This document shows, piece after piece, positions 44,107 to 52,588 of a DNA stretch of 64,000 bases; within the stretch, counting starts at the first letter, position 1, and each line of letters starts with the position of its first letter. The notes beneath the pieces were generated by a model. It worked only from the letters and a program-made list of their open reading frames with translations. It had not been told where the DNA came from and made no database searches. The stretch lies in NCBI RefSeq assembly GCF_039872765.1, contig NZ_JBDPZC010000006.1:1-64000 (forward strand), given 5' to 3'. The DNA is from Roseateles_B flavus. GTDB lineage: Bacteria > Pseudomonadota > Gammaproteobacteria > Burkholderiales > Burkholderiaceae_C. Position numbers and translations under genes: made by a program.

Positions 44107-45375
44107 TCAGTCGGCGATCAGGCTGTGCAAACGGGCAAGCAAGCCGCTGCGTTGCGCCTGCAGGTCGATACGGCGCAGGCGCTGCTCCAGCACCTGGCTT
44201 CGCACGGCAAGGACGGCGGCCAAATCAGCGCGGCCTGCCTGGTAGTTGCTGAGCGCCAGCGCGACGCGGTCCTGAGCCAGCGGCAGTGCGTGGCCGTCCA
44301 GCCGCTCGATCTGCCGTCCCAGGGACTGGAGCTCCGCCAGTTCCTCCTCCAGTTCCTGGCGATGGCGGCGTTCGGTCTCCTCGCGCTCGGCTTCAATGCG
44401 CTCCAGATCGCGCTGCTTGGCCGTGGTCATGGGGCGCTGGCGCCGGTCCTTCTGCCAGGGCAGCTCAAAGCTCAGCTGGAAGGAGAGCATGTCGCCCCAC
44501 TGCGCGCCGCGGCGGCTGTAGGCCAGCTCCCACGCCCAGTCGCCCTTCGACTCGGCATTGGCTTCGTTCAACTCTGCACGGGCCATGGCCAGCATGGCGG
44601 GATAGACGGCCAGCTCAGCATGGTGGCTCAGCCGGGTCCGGAACTCCTCGGCCGGTAGCTCCGTCAGGGGGATGTCGCCCTCCAGCACTTCGTCGCCCTG
44701 TGGCCCCAGCAGGCGGCGCAGTGCTGCCCGTGCCTTCTCGGCATCACGCTGAAGTTCGTCCGCGCGATCGGCCAGTGCCAGCGCCTCCTGGCGCGCCATC
44801 AGCAGGTCTGCGACCGGTGCGCCCCCAGCGATGCGGGCAGGCAGTGTGTCCTGCAGGCGCTGGTTCTCTGCCTGCAGCTCACGCAGGAGTGCCCGCTTGT
44901 CCTCGATGCTTCGTGCCGTGATCCAAGCCAGATCCAGCGCCTGGCGCACTTGCAGCCGCTGCACCTGCAGCATTGCGCGCTCCCGCTCGGTGCGGGCCTG
45001 GGCCCCCTCAAGCCGGGCAGCGCGCTTGGCCTGGTTGGGGACCTCCTGCATCAAGGCAATGCGCTGCATGGTCATGAAGTCCCGGGTGAGGCTCCACCGA
45101 TCCATGCCGCTGGTCGGCAGGTTCTCGATGCCCAGGGACAGGCGCGGGTCTGGCAACGTGCCGGCCGCGGGCTGGGCCGCGGATGCACCATCCAATGCCG
45201 ATTGTTGGGCATGAAGCCCGGGGTTTTGGCGCTCGGCGAGCTGGCGCGCTTCTGCGTAGCTCAGCGCATGAGCTGGCAGCACAAAGCTCAGACAAAGGCT
45301 CAGCAGCGCGCTGATCCGGCAAGGTGTGAAGGCAGAGTGCAGCCCCAGGGGGCGGCCAATGTGGCATGTAGACAT
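44107..45375 (-). CDS. cusC: CusC-type outer-membrane factor
   Basis: A 422-residue TolC-family protein with a signal peptide (ALLSLCLSFVLPAHA) and two helical repeats (LSYAEARQLAERQNPGLHAQ; QIERLDGHALPLAQDRVALA). The start at 45375 (MSTCHIGRP) is preferred over 45408 because a GAGGA ribosome site lies 5 bases upstream of it. It provides the outer-membrane duct for CusBA. A hairpin (CGCGCT-CAG-AGCGCG) lies about 40 bases upstream, between it and the small exported gene at 45447. Confidence 0.88.
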   Translation of the reverse strand: MSTCHIGRPLGLHSAFTPCRISALLSLCLSFVLPAHALSYAEARQLAERQNPGLHAQQSALDGASAAQPAAGTLPDPRLSLGIENLPTSGMDRWSLTRDFMTMQRIALMQEVPNQAKRAARLEGAQARTERERAMLQVQRLQVRQALDLAWITARSIEDKRALLRELQAENQRLQDTLPARIAGGAPVADLLMARQEALALADRADELQRDAEKARAALRRLLGPQGDEVLEGDIPLTELPAEEFRTRLSHHAELAVYPAMLAMARAELNEANAESKGDWAWELAYSRRGAQWGDMLSFQLSFELPWQKDRRQRPMTTAKQRDLERIEAEREETERRHRQELEEELAELQSLGRQIERLDGHALPLAQDRVALALSNYQAGRADLAAVLAVRSQVLEQRLRRIDLQAQRSGLLARLHSLIAD

Positions 45376-45446
45376 GGGAGTCCTCAAGAAAAGTCGCAAT
45401 CGCAGCAAGGGGCACGCGCTCAGAGCGCGCGCGGCATGCGATCAGC

Positions 45447-45854
45447 TCAATTCCTGAGGACCAAGAGGCTGAGATACAGCGGTGGCTCACCAACTGGCCG
45501 ATGAGCAAGTGCCGCCTGCCCAGTGCGGACACTCGCCGGCAGCTCCGGCAGGACCGGCTGCACGATGCCCAAGATGAGGGTGACAGCTGCAGGGTTCGGC
45601 TGCAGATCGGGCGCTGTTGTCAGCGGGGTGGTCTGAGCATCCTTGTCGCAATGGGCCTTGCAGAGCTGCGGCTGTTCGTCATCCATCGAGCCAGGCATGC
45701 CATCGCAATCGGGCATGGCCATGACCATGGCCGCATGCTGACGGGCCTTCTCCAGCTGTGGGCAGGCGTAGGCGGCTGTGGCGAGCTGCATGAAGAGCAT
45801 CGCCATCAGGACGCTGGTGCAAACCCAGCGACGCAGACGCCTCGTAATGGTCAT
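45447..45854 (-). CDS. Small exported Cys/Met protein upstream of cusC
   Basis: A 135-residue protein with a signal peptide ending at ATAAYAC, a Met-rich part (HAAMVMAMPDCDGMPGSMDD), a Cys pair (CKAHCDKD) and a hydrophobic end (GEPPLYLSLLVLRN). It resembles the protein at 51143, which has CQKFCDDE and GPPIPIRLLRLTI at the same places. It is probably the first gene of the cus transcript and a periplasmic copper-site protein. I cannot name a family. Confidence 0.6.
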   Translation of the reverse strand: MTITRRLRRWVCTSVLMAMLFMQLATAAYACPQLEKARQHAAMVMAMPDCDGMPGSMDDEQPQLCKAHCDKDAQTTPLTTAPDLQPNPAAVTLILGIVQPVLPELPASVRTGQAALAHRPVGEPPLYLSLLVLRN

Positions 45855-45984
45855 GGGTGCAAGAATAGTTCGGAGAGAACTGCCGCAATTGCGCTATGTC
45901 AAGCGAACTCGCTGAACTGCGGCTTCGCGCGGCTACTGGGCACTGGCAGCCCATGGGCTTCCGCACCTCAGGAGGGCACGAATT

Positions 45985-46374
45985 TCAGGGCTGCTTTTGA
46001 ACTGAGAAGGTCAGATTCACACTATCGCCGCTCTTGTTGGACCACATCCAGCAGTAGTCCTGATCTTGTGCCACTTCCAGCACCGCATCGGCAGATTTGG
46101 CACCCTCCACCTTGGCGGCGAACTCCACGTTCTTTCCCTCGTGGAAATGGACGTTGAAAGCGGTGGGCTGGGTGGACTTGAAGGCCCAGGCGACGCGCTG
46201 CCCCTTGCTGAGCTTGGCGCACACCTCTGCGAACTTGCCGGCGGCGATGGGCTGGGAATGCTCGAAGCGTCCCGTCGAGTCCCAGCGGATGTCGACCACG
46301 TCGGCCACCGCGGCGTGCACCGCCGCAGCACCGACGAGAGCCAGGGCAATGCTCACCATACTACGTCTCATCAT
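45985..46374 (-). CDS. Hypothetical periplasmic protein
   Basis: A 129-residue protein with a signal peptide (MRRSMVSIALALVGAAAVHA) and a compact beta-rich mature part (DIRWDSTGRFEHSQPIAAGK, then WAFKSTQPTAFNVHFHEGKN and DQDYCWMWSNKS). The last pattern, with HFHEG and YCWMW and a strand-rich end, resembles a cupredoxin-like or beta-sandwich domain, but the copper ligands are incomplete. It starts one base after the DUF2789 stop, so the two genes are cotranscribed. The start could also be the next ATG, one codon downstream. Confidence 0.6.
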   Translation of the reverse strand: MMRRSMVSIALALVGAAAVHAAVADVVDIRWDSTGRFEHSQPIAAGKFAEVCAKLSKGQRVAWAFKSTQPTAFNVHFHEGKNVEFAAKVEGAKSADAVLEVAQDQDYCWMWSNKSGDSVNLTFSVQKQP

Positions 46375-46375
46375 G

Positions 46376-46615
46376 TCATTCCTCGGCACGCAATGCCTTG
46401 TTGAGTTGATCCACCACCTCGGCCCAATCTGCGTCTCGAAGGATCTCCTCGCGCAACAGCGTAGCCTGTGCGGGCGTCCAGAACGGGGCATCCTCAAGGG
46501 CCACGGCGCCAGGCAGTGGTGCATGCTGCATCAGGAAGCTCGCGATGCTCGCATCGTCCGCCAGCAGCCCCAGTTGCTTGAACAGCTCCGAGAATCGGTG
46601 AATTGGTCTTTCCAT
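46376..46615 (-). CDS. DUF2789 protein
   Basis: A 79-residue protein of the DUF2789 family: MERPIHRFSELFKQLGLLAD, LMQHAPLPGAVALEDAPFWT and PAQATLLREEILRDADWAEV all follow the family pattern (helical, conserved LPxxxxLxxAPFWTPxQ). Its function is unknown. It lies between the SRPBCC gene and the hypothetical periplasmic gene in the copper locus and is probably cotranscribed. It is cytosolic, with no Cys or His sites. Confidence 0.8.
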   Translation of the reverse strand: MERPIHRFSELFKQLGLLADDASIASFLMQHAPLPGAVALEDAPFWTPAQATLLREEILRDADWAEVVDQLNKALRAEE

Positions 46616-46646
46616 TTTTTAGCTCCAACAACAGAGATCTGCTGGG

Positions 46647-47156
46647 TCAAGCAGCAAGGGGCCGTTCAAAGTGCTTGGCGGTATCCTGAAGCATATGGTC
46701 GACGCACCAGCGTGCGTAGGCCGCTCCGAGGCAACGCCCGGCGAAGGCCGGTAGGCCACGAGTGGGCAAGGCGTAGTCGATCCAGATCGTGACATGCGTT
46801 CTTCCTTCCTGAACCTGGACCTTGAAACCCATTCTGTACCCGGCCAGCAAAATGAGCTTCGGAATACCGGACGTCTCCCAAGCCTTGCCCCAGGGCTCCC
46901 TGCGCTCAATCACCGCCTCGTCAACAGCCAGCGGCCAAGCAAGAAAGCGACCACGAAGCCGCATCACGCTTCCCACTGCGCGACCACCGGCTGCATCCAG
47001 TTCCATGCGCATCGTGGAATAGCCCATCATCAACGTTGGCTTCGACATATGGGCCACCAGACGCAAGGGATCGTCCAGGAAGGCGAACACGGCCTCGGCC
47101 GGTGCAGACAGCACCGTCTGGGCCTGGTAGTGCTCGCCGTAGGACAAGGTCCTCAC
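46647..47156 (-). CDS. SRPBCC-family protein
   Basis: A 169-residue protein with a START/Bet v1-like helix-grip pattern (YQAQTVLSAPAEAVFAFLDD, GYRMGFKVQVQEGRTHVTIW, GAAYARWCVDHMLQDTAKHF). A GTG start at 47156 overlaps the copA stop (GTGA), so it is coupled to copA; a longer ATG frame from 47243 would overlap copA by 90 bases. SRPBCC proteins bind hydrophobic ligands. Its role beside a copper ATPase is unknown. Confidence 0.65.
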   Translation of the reverse strand: MRTLSYGEHYQAQTVLSAPAEAVFAFLDDPLRLVAHMSKPTLMMGYSTMRMELDAAGGRAVGSVMRLRGRFLAWPLAVDEAVIERREPWGKAWETSGIPKLILLAGYRMGFKVQVQEGRTHVTIWIDYALPTRGLPAFAGRCLGAAYARWCVDHMLQDTAKHFERPLAA

Positions 47157-49519
47157 CCGCGGCGCAGCCTCAAGGCGTTGGTGATGACCGAGGCCGAGCT
47201 GAGGCTCATGGCCAGCGCCGCGATCATGGGTGACAGCAGCCATCCGGTGAACGGATACAGAAGGCCCGAAGCGATGGGGATGCCCAGCGCGTTGTAGACG
47301 AAGGCGAACATGAGGTTCTGCTTCATGTTGCCCACCGTCGCCTCGGACAGTGCGCGCGCCGTCGAGATGCCGCGCAGGTCACCTTTGACCAGCGTGACCT
47401 GCGCGCTGTTCATGGCAACATCAGTGCCGGTCCCCATCGCGACCCCTACATCCGCCTTGGCCAGGGCCGGTGCATCGTTGATGCCGTCCCCTGCCATGGC
47501 CACCACGCGCCCCTGGTCCTGAAGGCTCTGCACCAGGGCCAGCTTGTCTGCAGGCTTGACCTCGCCGTGGACCACATCAATGCCCAGGCGTGCGCCGACA
47601 GCCTTGGCGGTAGTGAGTCCATCCCCCGTCGCCATGACGATGAGAATGCCGGCTTCTCGTAGCGCTGTCAGTGCCTCAGGCGTACTGGACTTGATCGGGT
47701 CGGAGACCGCCAACAGCCCCATCAGCTTCCCATCCGCCGCGAGATGCATGACGCTGGCACCTTCCGCCCGAAGCGCTTCGGCAGCGGGAAGCAGGACCTT
47801 CACGTCGACACCACACTGCGCCATCAGCGCCGTATTGCCCAGCGCCAGTTGGCGACCCTCGACCACGCCGCGTACGCCGATGCCGGTGCCAGATTCGAAG
47901 CTCTCCGGCTTGGACAGCACCAGACCTCTCGTGCGCGCCTCCTTGACGATGGCCTCCGCCAGCGGATGCTCGCTGCCCTGGTCCAGGCTGGCGGCCAGGC
48001 GAAGAAGCTCAGTTTCCTGGACGCCAGGAGCGGCGATCAGTCGATCAAAGGCAGGTCGGCCCTCAGTCAGTGTCCCCGTCTTGTCGATGATCAGGGCATC
48101 GATCTTGCGCAGGTTCTCGATGGCCGCTGCATCCCGGAAGAGCACCCCGCTGGTCGCCCCACGCCCGGTGGCCACCATGATCGACATGGGGGTGGCGAGT
48201 CCTAACGCGCAGGGGCAGGCAATGATCAACACAGCGACGGCGTTGACCAGCCCATAGACCCAGCTCGGCTCGGGTCCAAACAGACCCCAGACCACCAACG
48301 TCAGCAACGCGATCCCCACCACGGCCACGACGAAGTAGCCAGCGACTTGGTCCGCCATGCGCTGCATCGGTGCTCGCGAGCGCTGGGCCTGGGCCACCAT
48401 CTGCACGATCTGAGCCAGCATCGTGGCGGATCCCACTCGCTCTGAGCGCATGACCAGGGCGCCATTCGTGTTCAAGGTCGCACCGATCACCTTGTCGCCG
48501 GGGCCCTTGACCACCGGCACTGGCTCTCCAGTCAGCATGGCTTCGTCGACAGCGCTGCGCCCTTCGATGACCACGCCATCGACCGGCACCTTTTCGCCAG
48601 GCCGCACGCGAAGCAGATCGCCCACATGGACATGGGTCAGCGGCACATCAGACTCCGCGCCATGCTCGTCGATGCGCCGTGCGGTCTTGGGCGCCAGACC
48701 CAGCAGCGATTTGATGGCTGCTGAGGTCTGGGAGCGCGCCTTCAATTCCAGGATCTGGCCCAGCAGCGTCAACGAGATGATGACCGCAGCGGCTTCGAAG
48801 TAGACCGCCACGCGACCCATGGCCTGGAATGATGCTGGGAACACTTGCGGGGCTACAGTCGCTACGACGCTGTACACGAAGGCAGCGCCGGTTCCCAGGC
48901 CAATCAGGGTCCACATGTTCGGACTGCGGTTCACCACCGACTGCAAGCCGCGGTCAAAGAACGGCCAGCCGGCCCAAAGCGCCACCGGCAAGGTGAGGAT
49001 CATCTCGACCCAGCTCTGCGTTGCCATTTCAAACAACTGCAGCCTGTGCCCCACCATGGCGAGCAAGGTGACCACCACCGTGAAGGGGAGCGTCCACCAG
49101 AACCGTCGCTGGAAGTCCAGGAGCTCCGGGTTCTCTTCCTCCTCCAATTCAGGCAAGAGCGGTTCCAAGGTCATGCCGCACTTCGGACAATTGCCGGGAT
49201 GATCTTGCCGGATTTCCGGGTGCATGGGGCAGGTGTAGATTGTCTGCCCGGGTGAACTGGGTGCGGCGGGCTCGGCGGAGCCTGACGAAGCAGGCGCAGG
49301 CTTCGTCGCGGCTTCCGGCTGCTTGTGCTCATGGTGGTGACCTTGGCGGTGCTCATGCGCATCATGGCCGGCTGCTGGTGTTGCCCCCGCCAAGACCAAC
49401 GTCATCCCGCACAGTGGGCATTTCCCAGGCTGCGCTTGCCGGATCTGCGAATGCATCGGGCAGACGTACATCTCTGCCGGGGCGGCAGCGTCTGATTTCA
49501 TTTCGTGTTCGTGATTCAT
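47153..49519 (-). CDS. copA: Cu(I) P-type ATPase with two HMBD domains
   Basis: A 788-residue P1B-1 ATPase exporting Cu(I)/Ag(I). Instead of HMA domains, its N-terminus has two short CPMH-type metal-binding segments (YVCPMHSQIRQ...CPLCGMT and YTCPMHPEIRQ...CPKCGMT) with His-rich linkers (HDAHEHRQGHHHEH). The core has eight membrane segments, CPCALGLATP in the transport helix (435-437), DKTGTLTEG (about 478), SEHPLAE and GDGINDAPA. The start at 49519 (MNHEHEMKS) was chosen; an ATG at 49570 adds 17 residues. It heads a run with the SRPBCC gene. Confidence 0.9.
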   Translation of the reverse strand: MNHEHEMKSDAAAPAEMYVCPMHSQIRQAQPGKCPLCGMTLVLAGATPAAGHDAHEHRQGHHHEHKQPEAATKPAPASSGSAEPAAPSSPGQTIYTCPMHPEIRQDHPGNCPKCGMTLEPLLPELEEEENPELLDFQRRFWWTLPFTVVVTLLAMVGHRLQLFEMATQSWVEMILTLPVALWAGWPFFDRGLQSVVNRSPNMWTLIGLGTGAAFVYSVVATVAPQVFPASFQAMGRVAVYFEAAAVIISLTLLGQILELKARSQTSAAIKSLLGLAPKTARRIDEHGAESDVPLTHVHVGDLLRVRPGEKVPVDGVVIEGRSAVDEAMLTGEPVPVVKGPGDKVIGATLNTNGALVMRSERVGSATMLAQIVQMVAQAQRSRAPMQRMADQVAGYFVVAVVGIALLTLVVWGLFGPEPSWVYGLVNAVAVLIIACPCALGLATPMSIMVATGRGATSGVLFRDAAAIENLRKIDALIIDKTGTLTEGRPAFDRLIAAPGVQETELLRLAASLDQGSEHPLAEAIVKEARTRGLVLSKPESFESGTGIGVRGVVEGRQLALGNTALMAQCGVDVKVLLPAAEALRAEGASVMHLAADGKLMGLLAVSDPIKSSTPEALTALREAGILIVMATGDGLTTAKAVGARLGIDVVHGEVKPADKLALVQSLQDQGRVVAMAGDGINDAPALAKADVGVAMGTGTDVAMNSAQVTLVKGDLRGISTARALSEATVGNMKQNLMFAFVYNALGIPIASGLLYPFTGWLLSPMIAALAMSLSSASVITNALRLRRG

Positions 49520-49595
49520 GCGGCTCTCTTGGATTGGGCCTTGATCGATGCACGGCCGGGCCCATCTCATGACGGCCCGGCCACGGTTGGCTGGA

Positions 49596-50258
49596 TCAGC
49601 CCTCCGGATTCGGCGGCGCGGTGCTGGCTGACCAGCGTGGGATGAAGCGCGGCGTCTGCGCTGCCCAACGGCGGTACTCGGCGCCGAACTGCTGCTCCAT
49701 TTCCCGCTCCTCGGTGATGGCCAGGCGTCCGTACATCACTAGCAGGATGGGGAACATCAGCAGCGTCAGCAACGTGGGCCACTGAGCGAGGAAGCCCAGC
49801 AGGATCAGCACGAAAGCCACGTACTGCGGATGTCGGACCCTGGCATACGGTCCGACGGTGGCCAGTGCGTGGCGGCGCTGCGCGTGATAGAGCACATGCC
49901 AGGCCTCGGACAGCAGCCAGAACCCGCCGCCCAGGAGGAGGTAGCTGGCGATGTGCAGGGCGCCGAAGTGCGGGTCGCCCTTCTCGCCCAACAACGTCGA
50001 CCAGAGATGCCCTGAGTTGTGGGACAGAAGGTCAAGCCCCGGGTAGCGCGTTTGCAGCCAGCCCGACAGCAGATAGATGGTCAATGGGAAGCCATACATC
50101 TCGACGAACAACGCGACGATGAAGGCGGCGAAGGCGCTGAAGCTGCGCCAGTCCCGCGCCGTCTGGGGCTTGAAGAAGCTGAACGCGAACATCACGAAGA
50201 CGGCCGAATTGAGGATCACCAGGGACCACAAGCCGTAGGCAGGAGCGTCGTGTGTCAT
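49596..50258 (-). CDS. Isoprenylcysteine carboxyl-methyltransferase-family membrane protein
   Basis: A 220-residue protein with four to five membrane segments and the RVRHPQYVAFVLILLG plus EEREMEQQFG motifs of the ICMT/PEMT-like methyltransferase family. Similar genes are common in bacterial copper and silver islands, usually without a defined substrate. Its ATG overlaps the stop of the upstream DUF2933 gene, and copA follows 76 bases after its stop. Methyltransferase activity is inferred from the family. Confidence 0.75.
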   Translation of the reverse strand: MTHDAPAYGLWSLVILNSAVFVMFAFSFFKPQTARDWRSFSAFAAFIVALFVEMYGFPLTIYLLSGWLQTRYPGLDLLSHNSGHLWSTLLGEKGDPHFGALHIASYLLLGGGFWLLSEAWHVLYHAQRRHALATVGPYARVRHPQYVAFVLILLGFLAQWPTLLTLLMFPILLVMYGRLAITEEREMEQQFGAEYRRWAAQTPRFIPRWSASTAPPNPEG

Positions 50259-50497
50259 GGCGTCTTCCTTTCGTCGCGATCCTCACCATGCTGGTGGTGC
50301 CCACCTCCGTGGTGATGGCCGCCGTGCATGAAGACATGCATCAGCGGGCAAGCCAGCAAAAAGAGATAGGGCAGGACGCCCAGCAGGTGGGCTCGGTGCT
50401 CCTCCCAGAGGAACCAGCCAGCCACACCGGCCAGCACGAGCCAACCCAAACCGAAGCGGGAGCGCCAGAAGGGCGCACGCTGATGGTTGTGTTCCAT
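50255..50497 (-). CDS. DUF2933 small membrane protein with His tail
   Basis: An 80-residue protein: a membrane helix (GLGWLVLAGVAGWFLWEEH), a second helix (LLGVLPYLFLLACPLMHVFM) and a His/Gly-rich end (HGGHHHGGGHHQHGED), as in DUF2933 proteins found beside copper genes. The tail could bind copper or nickel. It overlaps the methyltransferase gene by four bases and follows the Met-rich gene by 16. The function is unknown. Confidence 0.78.
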   Translation of the reverse strand: MEHNHQRAPFWRSRFGLGWLVLAGVAGWFLWEEHRAHLLGVLPYLFLLACPLMHVFMHGGHHHGGGHHQHGEDRDERKTP

Positions 50498-50513
50498 GGC
50501 GACAGCCCTCCGG

Positions 50514-50999
50514 TTACTTGGTCATCGCGGCCGGACCGGCGGGCATGCGGTCCATCATCATTTCCATCATCATCTGCATCATGTCCATGCGCTGCTCCAT
50601 GGCCTCCATGCGAGCCTTCGGATCCGTTGGCATGCCTTTCATGCCATCGCCTGCGCCCTTGCCGGACATCTGCTTCATCATCCCCATGCCGCCTTGCATT
50701 GCCTTCATGTGCTCGGCCATCAGCGCCTGACGCTCCTCAGGCGTCTTCGCGGCCATCATCTTCTGGTGCATCTCCTGCATGGCCTTCATCTTGGCGCCCA
50801 TGTCCCCGGCCATCGACTCCTTGCCAGGGGCTGCGGCGGCCTTTGGCACCGGCTTGGCAGGCGGCTGCGCTGCAGACGAGGCTGTGCCCTCGGGATGGTG
50901 CGCCTGGTGATCCTGTTCATTCGCGGCCACAGGTTTCTGTGCGACGGCGAGACCTGCCGCCAAAACCAGCGCAGGAGTGATCAATGCAATCTTGTTCAT
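50514..50999 (-). CDS. Met-rich periplasmic protein
   Basis: A 161-residue protein with a signal peptide (MNKIALITPALVLAAGLAVA). It has a Pro/Ala linker and a very Met-rich helical end (KMMAAKTPEERQ, HMKAMQGGMGMMKQMS, QRMDMMQMMMEMMMDRM). Met-rich helices of this type bind Cu(I). It is the first gene of a set of three ahead of copA. The start at 50999 was chosen for its signal peptide; the frame is open upstream to 51056. Confidence 0.75.
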   Translation of the reverse strand: MNKIALITPALVLAAGLAVAQKPVAANEQDHQAHHPEGTASSAAQPPAKPVPKAAAAPGKESMAGDMGAKMKAMQEMHQKMMAAKTPEERQALMAEHMKAMQGGMGMMKQMSGKGAGDGMKGMPTDPKARMEAMEQRMDMMQMMMEMMMDRMPAGPAAMTK

Positions 51000-51142
51000 G
51001 GTGCTCTCCGAAAGGTTGCGGCGAGGAAGACCGACTGGGGTCCAAGTCGAAGGCACGCGTGCTGCCCCGCCACCAGCACGCGCGTCACAGCGTGCGGTTT
51101 CAAATGCCTCCCGACGAATGCGAGAGGCTGGGTGGCGGATGG

Positions 51143-51607
51143 CTAGATGGTCAGCCTGAGCAGGCGGATCGGGATGGGTGGCCCCGTCACGCAGGGGGGC
51201 ACATCTGCGGGCAAGACCTCGGCGATCTGCGCGACGCCAGGTGTCCAGGCTAAGGTCGTGAACTGGATCAGCACTGGCAGCAGACTGCCCGGCGAGCCCA
51301 GATCCTTGGCAACGACGTTGACCGTGGAGCGTTCGTCATCACAGAACTTCTGGCAGGCCTCGCCGTGATCCTGCGGTTCGGGAGCATTCGACTCGACGGC
51401 GATCTCGTCGTCGTCATGATCGTGATGCCCATGTGACGACGCGGCACCGTCGTGATGGTGTGAAACCGCTTCACCGAGCACCAGAACCGCACTGCTGCCG
51501 CCCAAGGCGCAAGCATTGGCCATGCCGGAGACCAGCGCGAACAGCCAGACGAACAGCATCGCGGCCGCAAGCCGCCGCTTAGTTGTCCGTTGAATCGTGG
51601 TCATCAT
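51143..51607 (-). CDS. Exported His/Cys protein, probably copper-linked
   Basis: A 154-residue protein with a signal peptide (LFVWLFALVSGMANA), a His/Asp stretch (HHHDGAASSHGHHDHDDDE), a Cys pair (CQKFCDDE) and the end GPPIPIRLLRLTI. The pair and end parallel those of the protein at 45447, suggesting a small family of copper-site proteins. A TTGAC-N4-ATCAA FNR-like site lies 67 bases upstream. The family cannot be named from the sequence. Confidence 0.6.
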   Translation of the reverse strand: MMTTIQRTTKRRLAAAMLFVWLFALVSGMANACALGGSSAVLVLGEAVSHHHDGAASSHGHHDHDDDEIAVESNAPEPQDHGEACQKFCDDERSTVNVVAKDLGSPGSLLPVLIQFTTLAWTPGVAQIAEVLPADVPPCVTGPPIPIRLLRLTI

Positions 51608-51673
51608 GGAATGAATGCTCCAGCGAGTCGCTTGTCTCTAAGCCGATGTTGCGCCGGGCGCCTCGTCGCTACA

Positions 51674-51687
51674 TTGACACGCATCAA
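51674..51687. promoter_or_regulatory. Possible FNR/ANR/DNR-type site
   Basis: TTGACACGCATCAA has the half-sites TTGAC and ATCAA with a 4-bp spacer, one base away from the FNR consensus TTGAT-N4-ATCAA. It lies between the cusF gene (stop at 51723) and the exported His/Cys gene (start at 51607). It could link that gene to oxygen or nitric-oxide status. Prediction only. Confidence 0.4.
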
Positions 51688-51722
51688 TCTCTGCGCCGCA
51701 GCAAAGGACCGCTCGGCGGACT

Positions 51723-52076
51723 TCAATTGGCAGCCGCCTGCAGCTCCATGACGACAAGGCCGCCTGAGAGGCGCTCCACCTTGAAGCGGACCTTGTCGCC
51801 AACCTTCACCTGATCGAGCATCGCGGGGTCTCTGACCTGAAACACCATGGTCATGCCTGGCATCTGCAAGTTCTTGATCTCGCCATGGCGGATGGTGAGC
51901 TTCTTGCTTTCCTTGTCGATCTTGCGAATCTCGCCATCGGTCATGTCCGCGGCGGGGGCTGAGGCGCCCCCTGCGTGCATTGCACTGTGATCCATGGTTT
52001 GGGCGCTCGCCGAAGCGGAGAAAGTGCCGCCCAGCGCCAGCAAAGAGGCCAGAACAACTGTCTTGATTGCATTCAT
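51723..52076 (-). CDS. cusF: CusF-like periplasmic copper protein
   Basis: A 117-residue protein with a signal peptide (MNAIKTVVLASLLALGGTFS...SAQ) and a CusF beta-barrel (GEIRKIDKESKKLTIRHGEI, NLQMPGMTMVFQVRDP, KVRFKVERLSGGLVVMEL). The copper site has His and two Met, but the Trp found in CusF (LKWPAMTM) is Met here (LQMPGMTM). A Met-rich/His head (MDHSAMHAGG) precedes the domain. It follows the DUF411 gene by 11 bases. An ATG at 52091 would add five residues. Confidence 0.85.
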   Translation of the reverse strand: MNAIKTVVLASLLALGGTFSASASAQTMDHSAMHAGGASAPAADMTDGEIRKIDKESKKLTIRHGEIKNLQMPGMTMVFQVRDPAMLDQVKVGDKVRFKVERLSGGLVVMELQAAAN

Positions 52077-52087
52077 GTCGTACTCCT

Positions 52088-52588
52088 TCAACGGTAGCTT
52101 TGATAGACGCGGGCGCCGCCCTCCTGGGCGAGCAACAGCACGTCGTAGGGATCCTTGCGGCCGTACTCCGGGCCGTCCATTCCGGGGGAACCGAGCGGCA
52201 TGGCGGGCACAGCCAGGCCAACAGCCTTGGGTCGCTCGCGCAGCAGTCGGCGAATGTCCTTCGCGGGCACGTGGCCCTCGATGGCATAGCCCCCCACCAA
52301 GGCGGTGTGGCAGGAGCCGAACCTGAGGTCGACGCCCAGACGTTTGCGTGCTTCGGTGTTGCCGCTGTCATTGACCGAAACCACCTGGAATCCATTGGCC
52401 TCCAGATGCCTGATCCAGTCCTTGCAGCAGCCGCAGTTCGGTCCTTTCCAGATCTGGACCTGGTGAGGCCCATCACTGGCCGGTTCCGCCTTAGCCCCAA
52501 CTGGGGCTGCGAGCGCCAAGGCGGCGCCTCCAGCCAGCAGTTGGCGCCGCGTCAAGGGGGAGTTCCGTTCAGTGCTTGTGATCAGCAT
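52088..52588 (-). CDS. DUF411 periplasmic metal-binding protein
   Basis: A 166-residue protein with a Tat-like leader (NSPLTRRQLLAGGAALALAA) and the DUF411 domain: IWKGPNCGCCKDWIRHLEAN with the CxCC site, GVDLRFGSCHTALVGGYAIE and IRRLLRERPKAVGLAVPAMP. This is the CopG-like family found in copper loci and thought to handle periplasmic copper. Its start overlaps the upstream cupredoxin gene by 20 bases. The twin-arginine pair could imply folded export. Confidence 0.85.
   Translation of the reverse strand: MLITSTERNSPLTRRQLLAGGAALALAAPVGAKAEPASDGPHQVQIWKGPNCGCCKDWIRHLEANGFQVVSVNDSGNTEARKRLGVDLRFGSCHTALVGGYAIEGHVPAKDIRRLLRERPKAVGLAVPAMPLGSPGMDGPEYGRKDPYDVLLLAQEGGARVYQSYR

Noticed and set aside
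45409..45446. Hairpin CGCGCT-CAG-AGCGCG upstream of cusC
   Set aside because: The short stem has no U-run and lies between two genes that are probably cotranscribed; it could be chance in GC-rich DNA.
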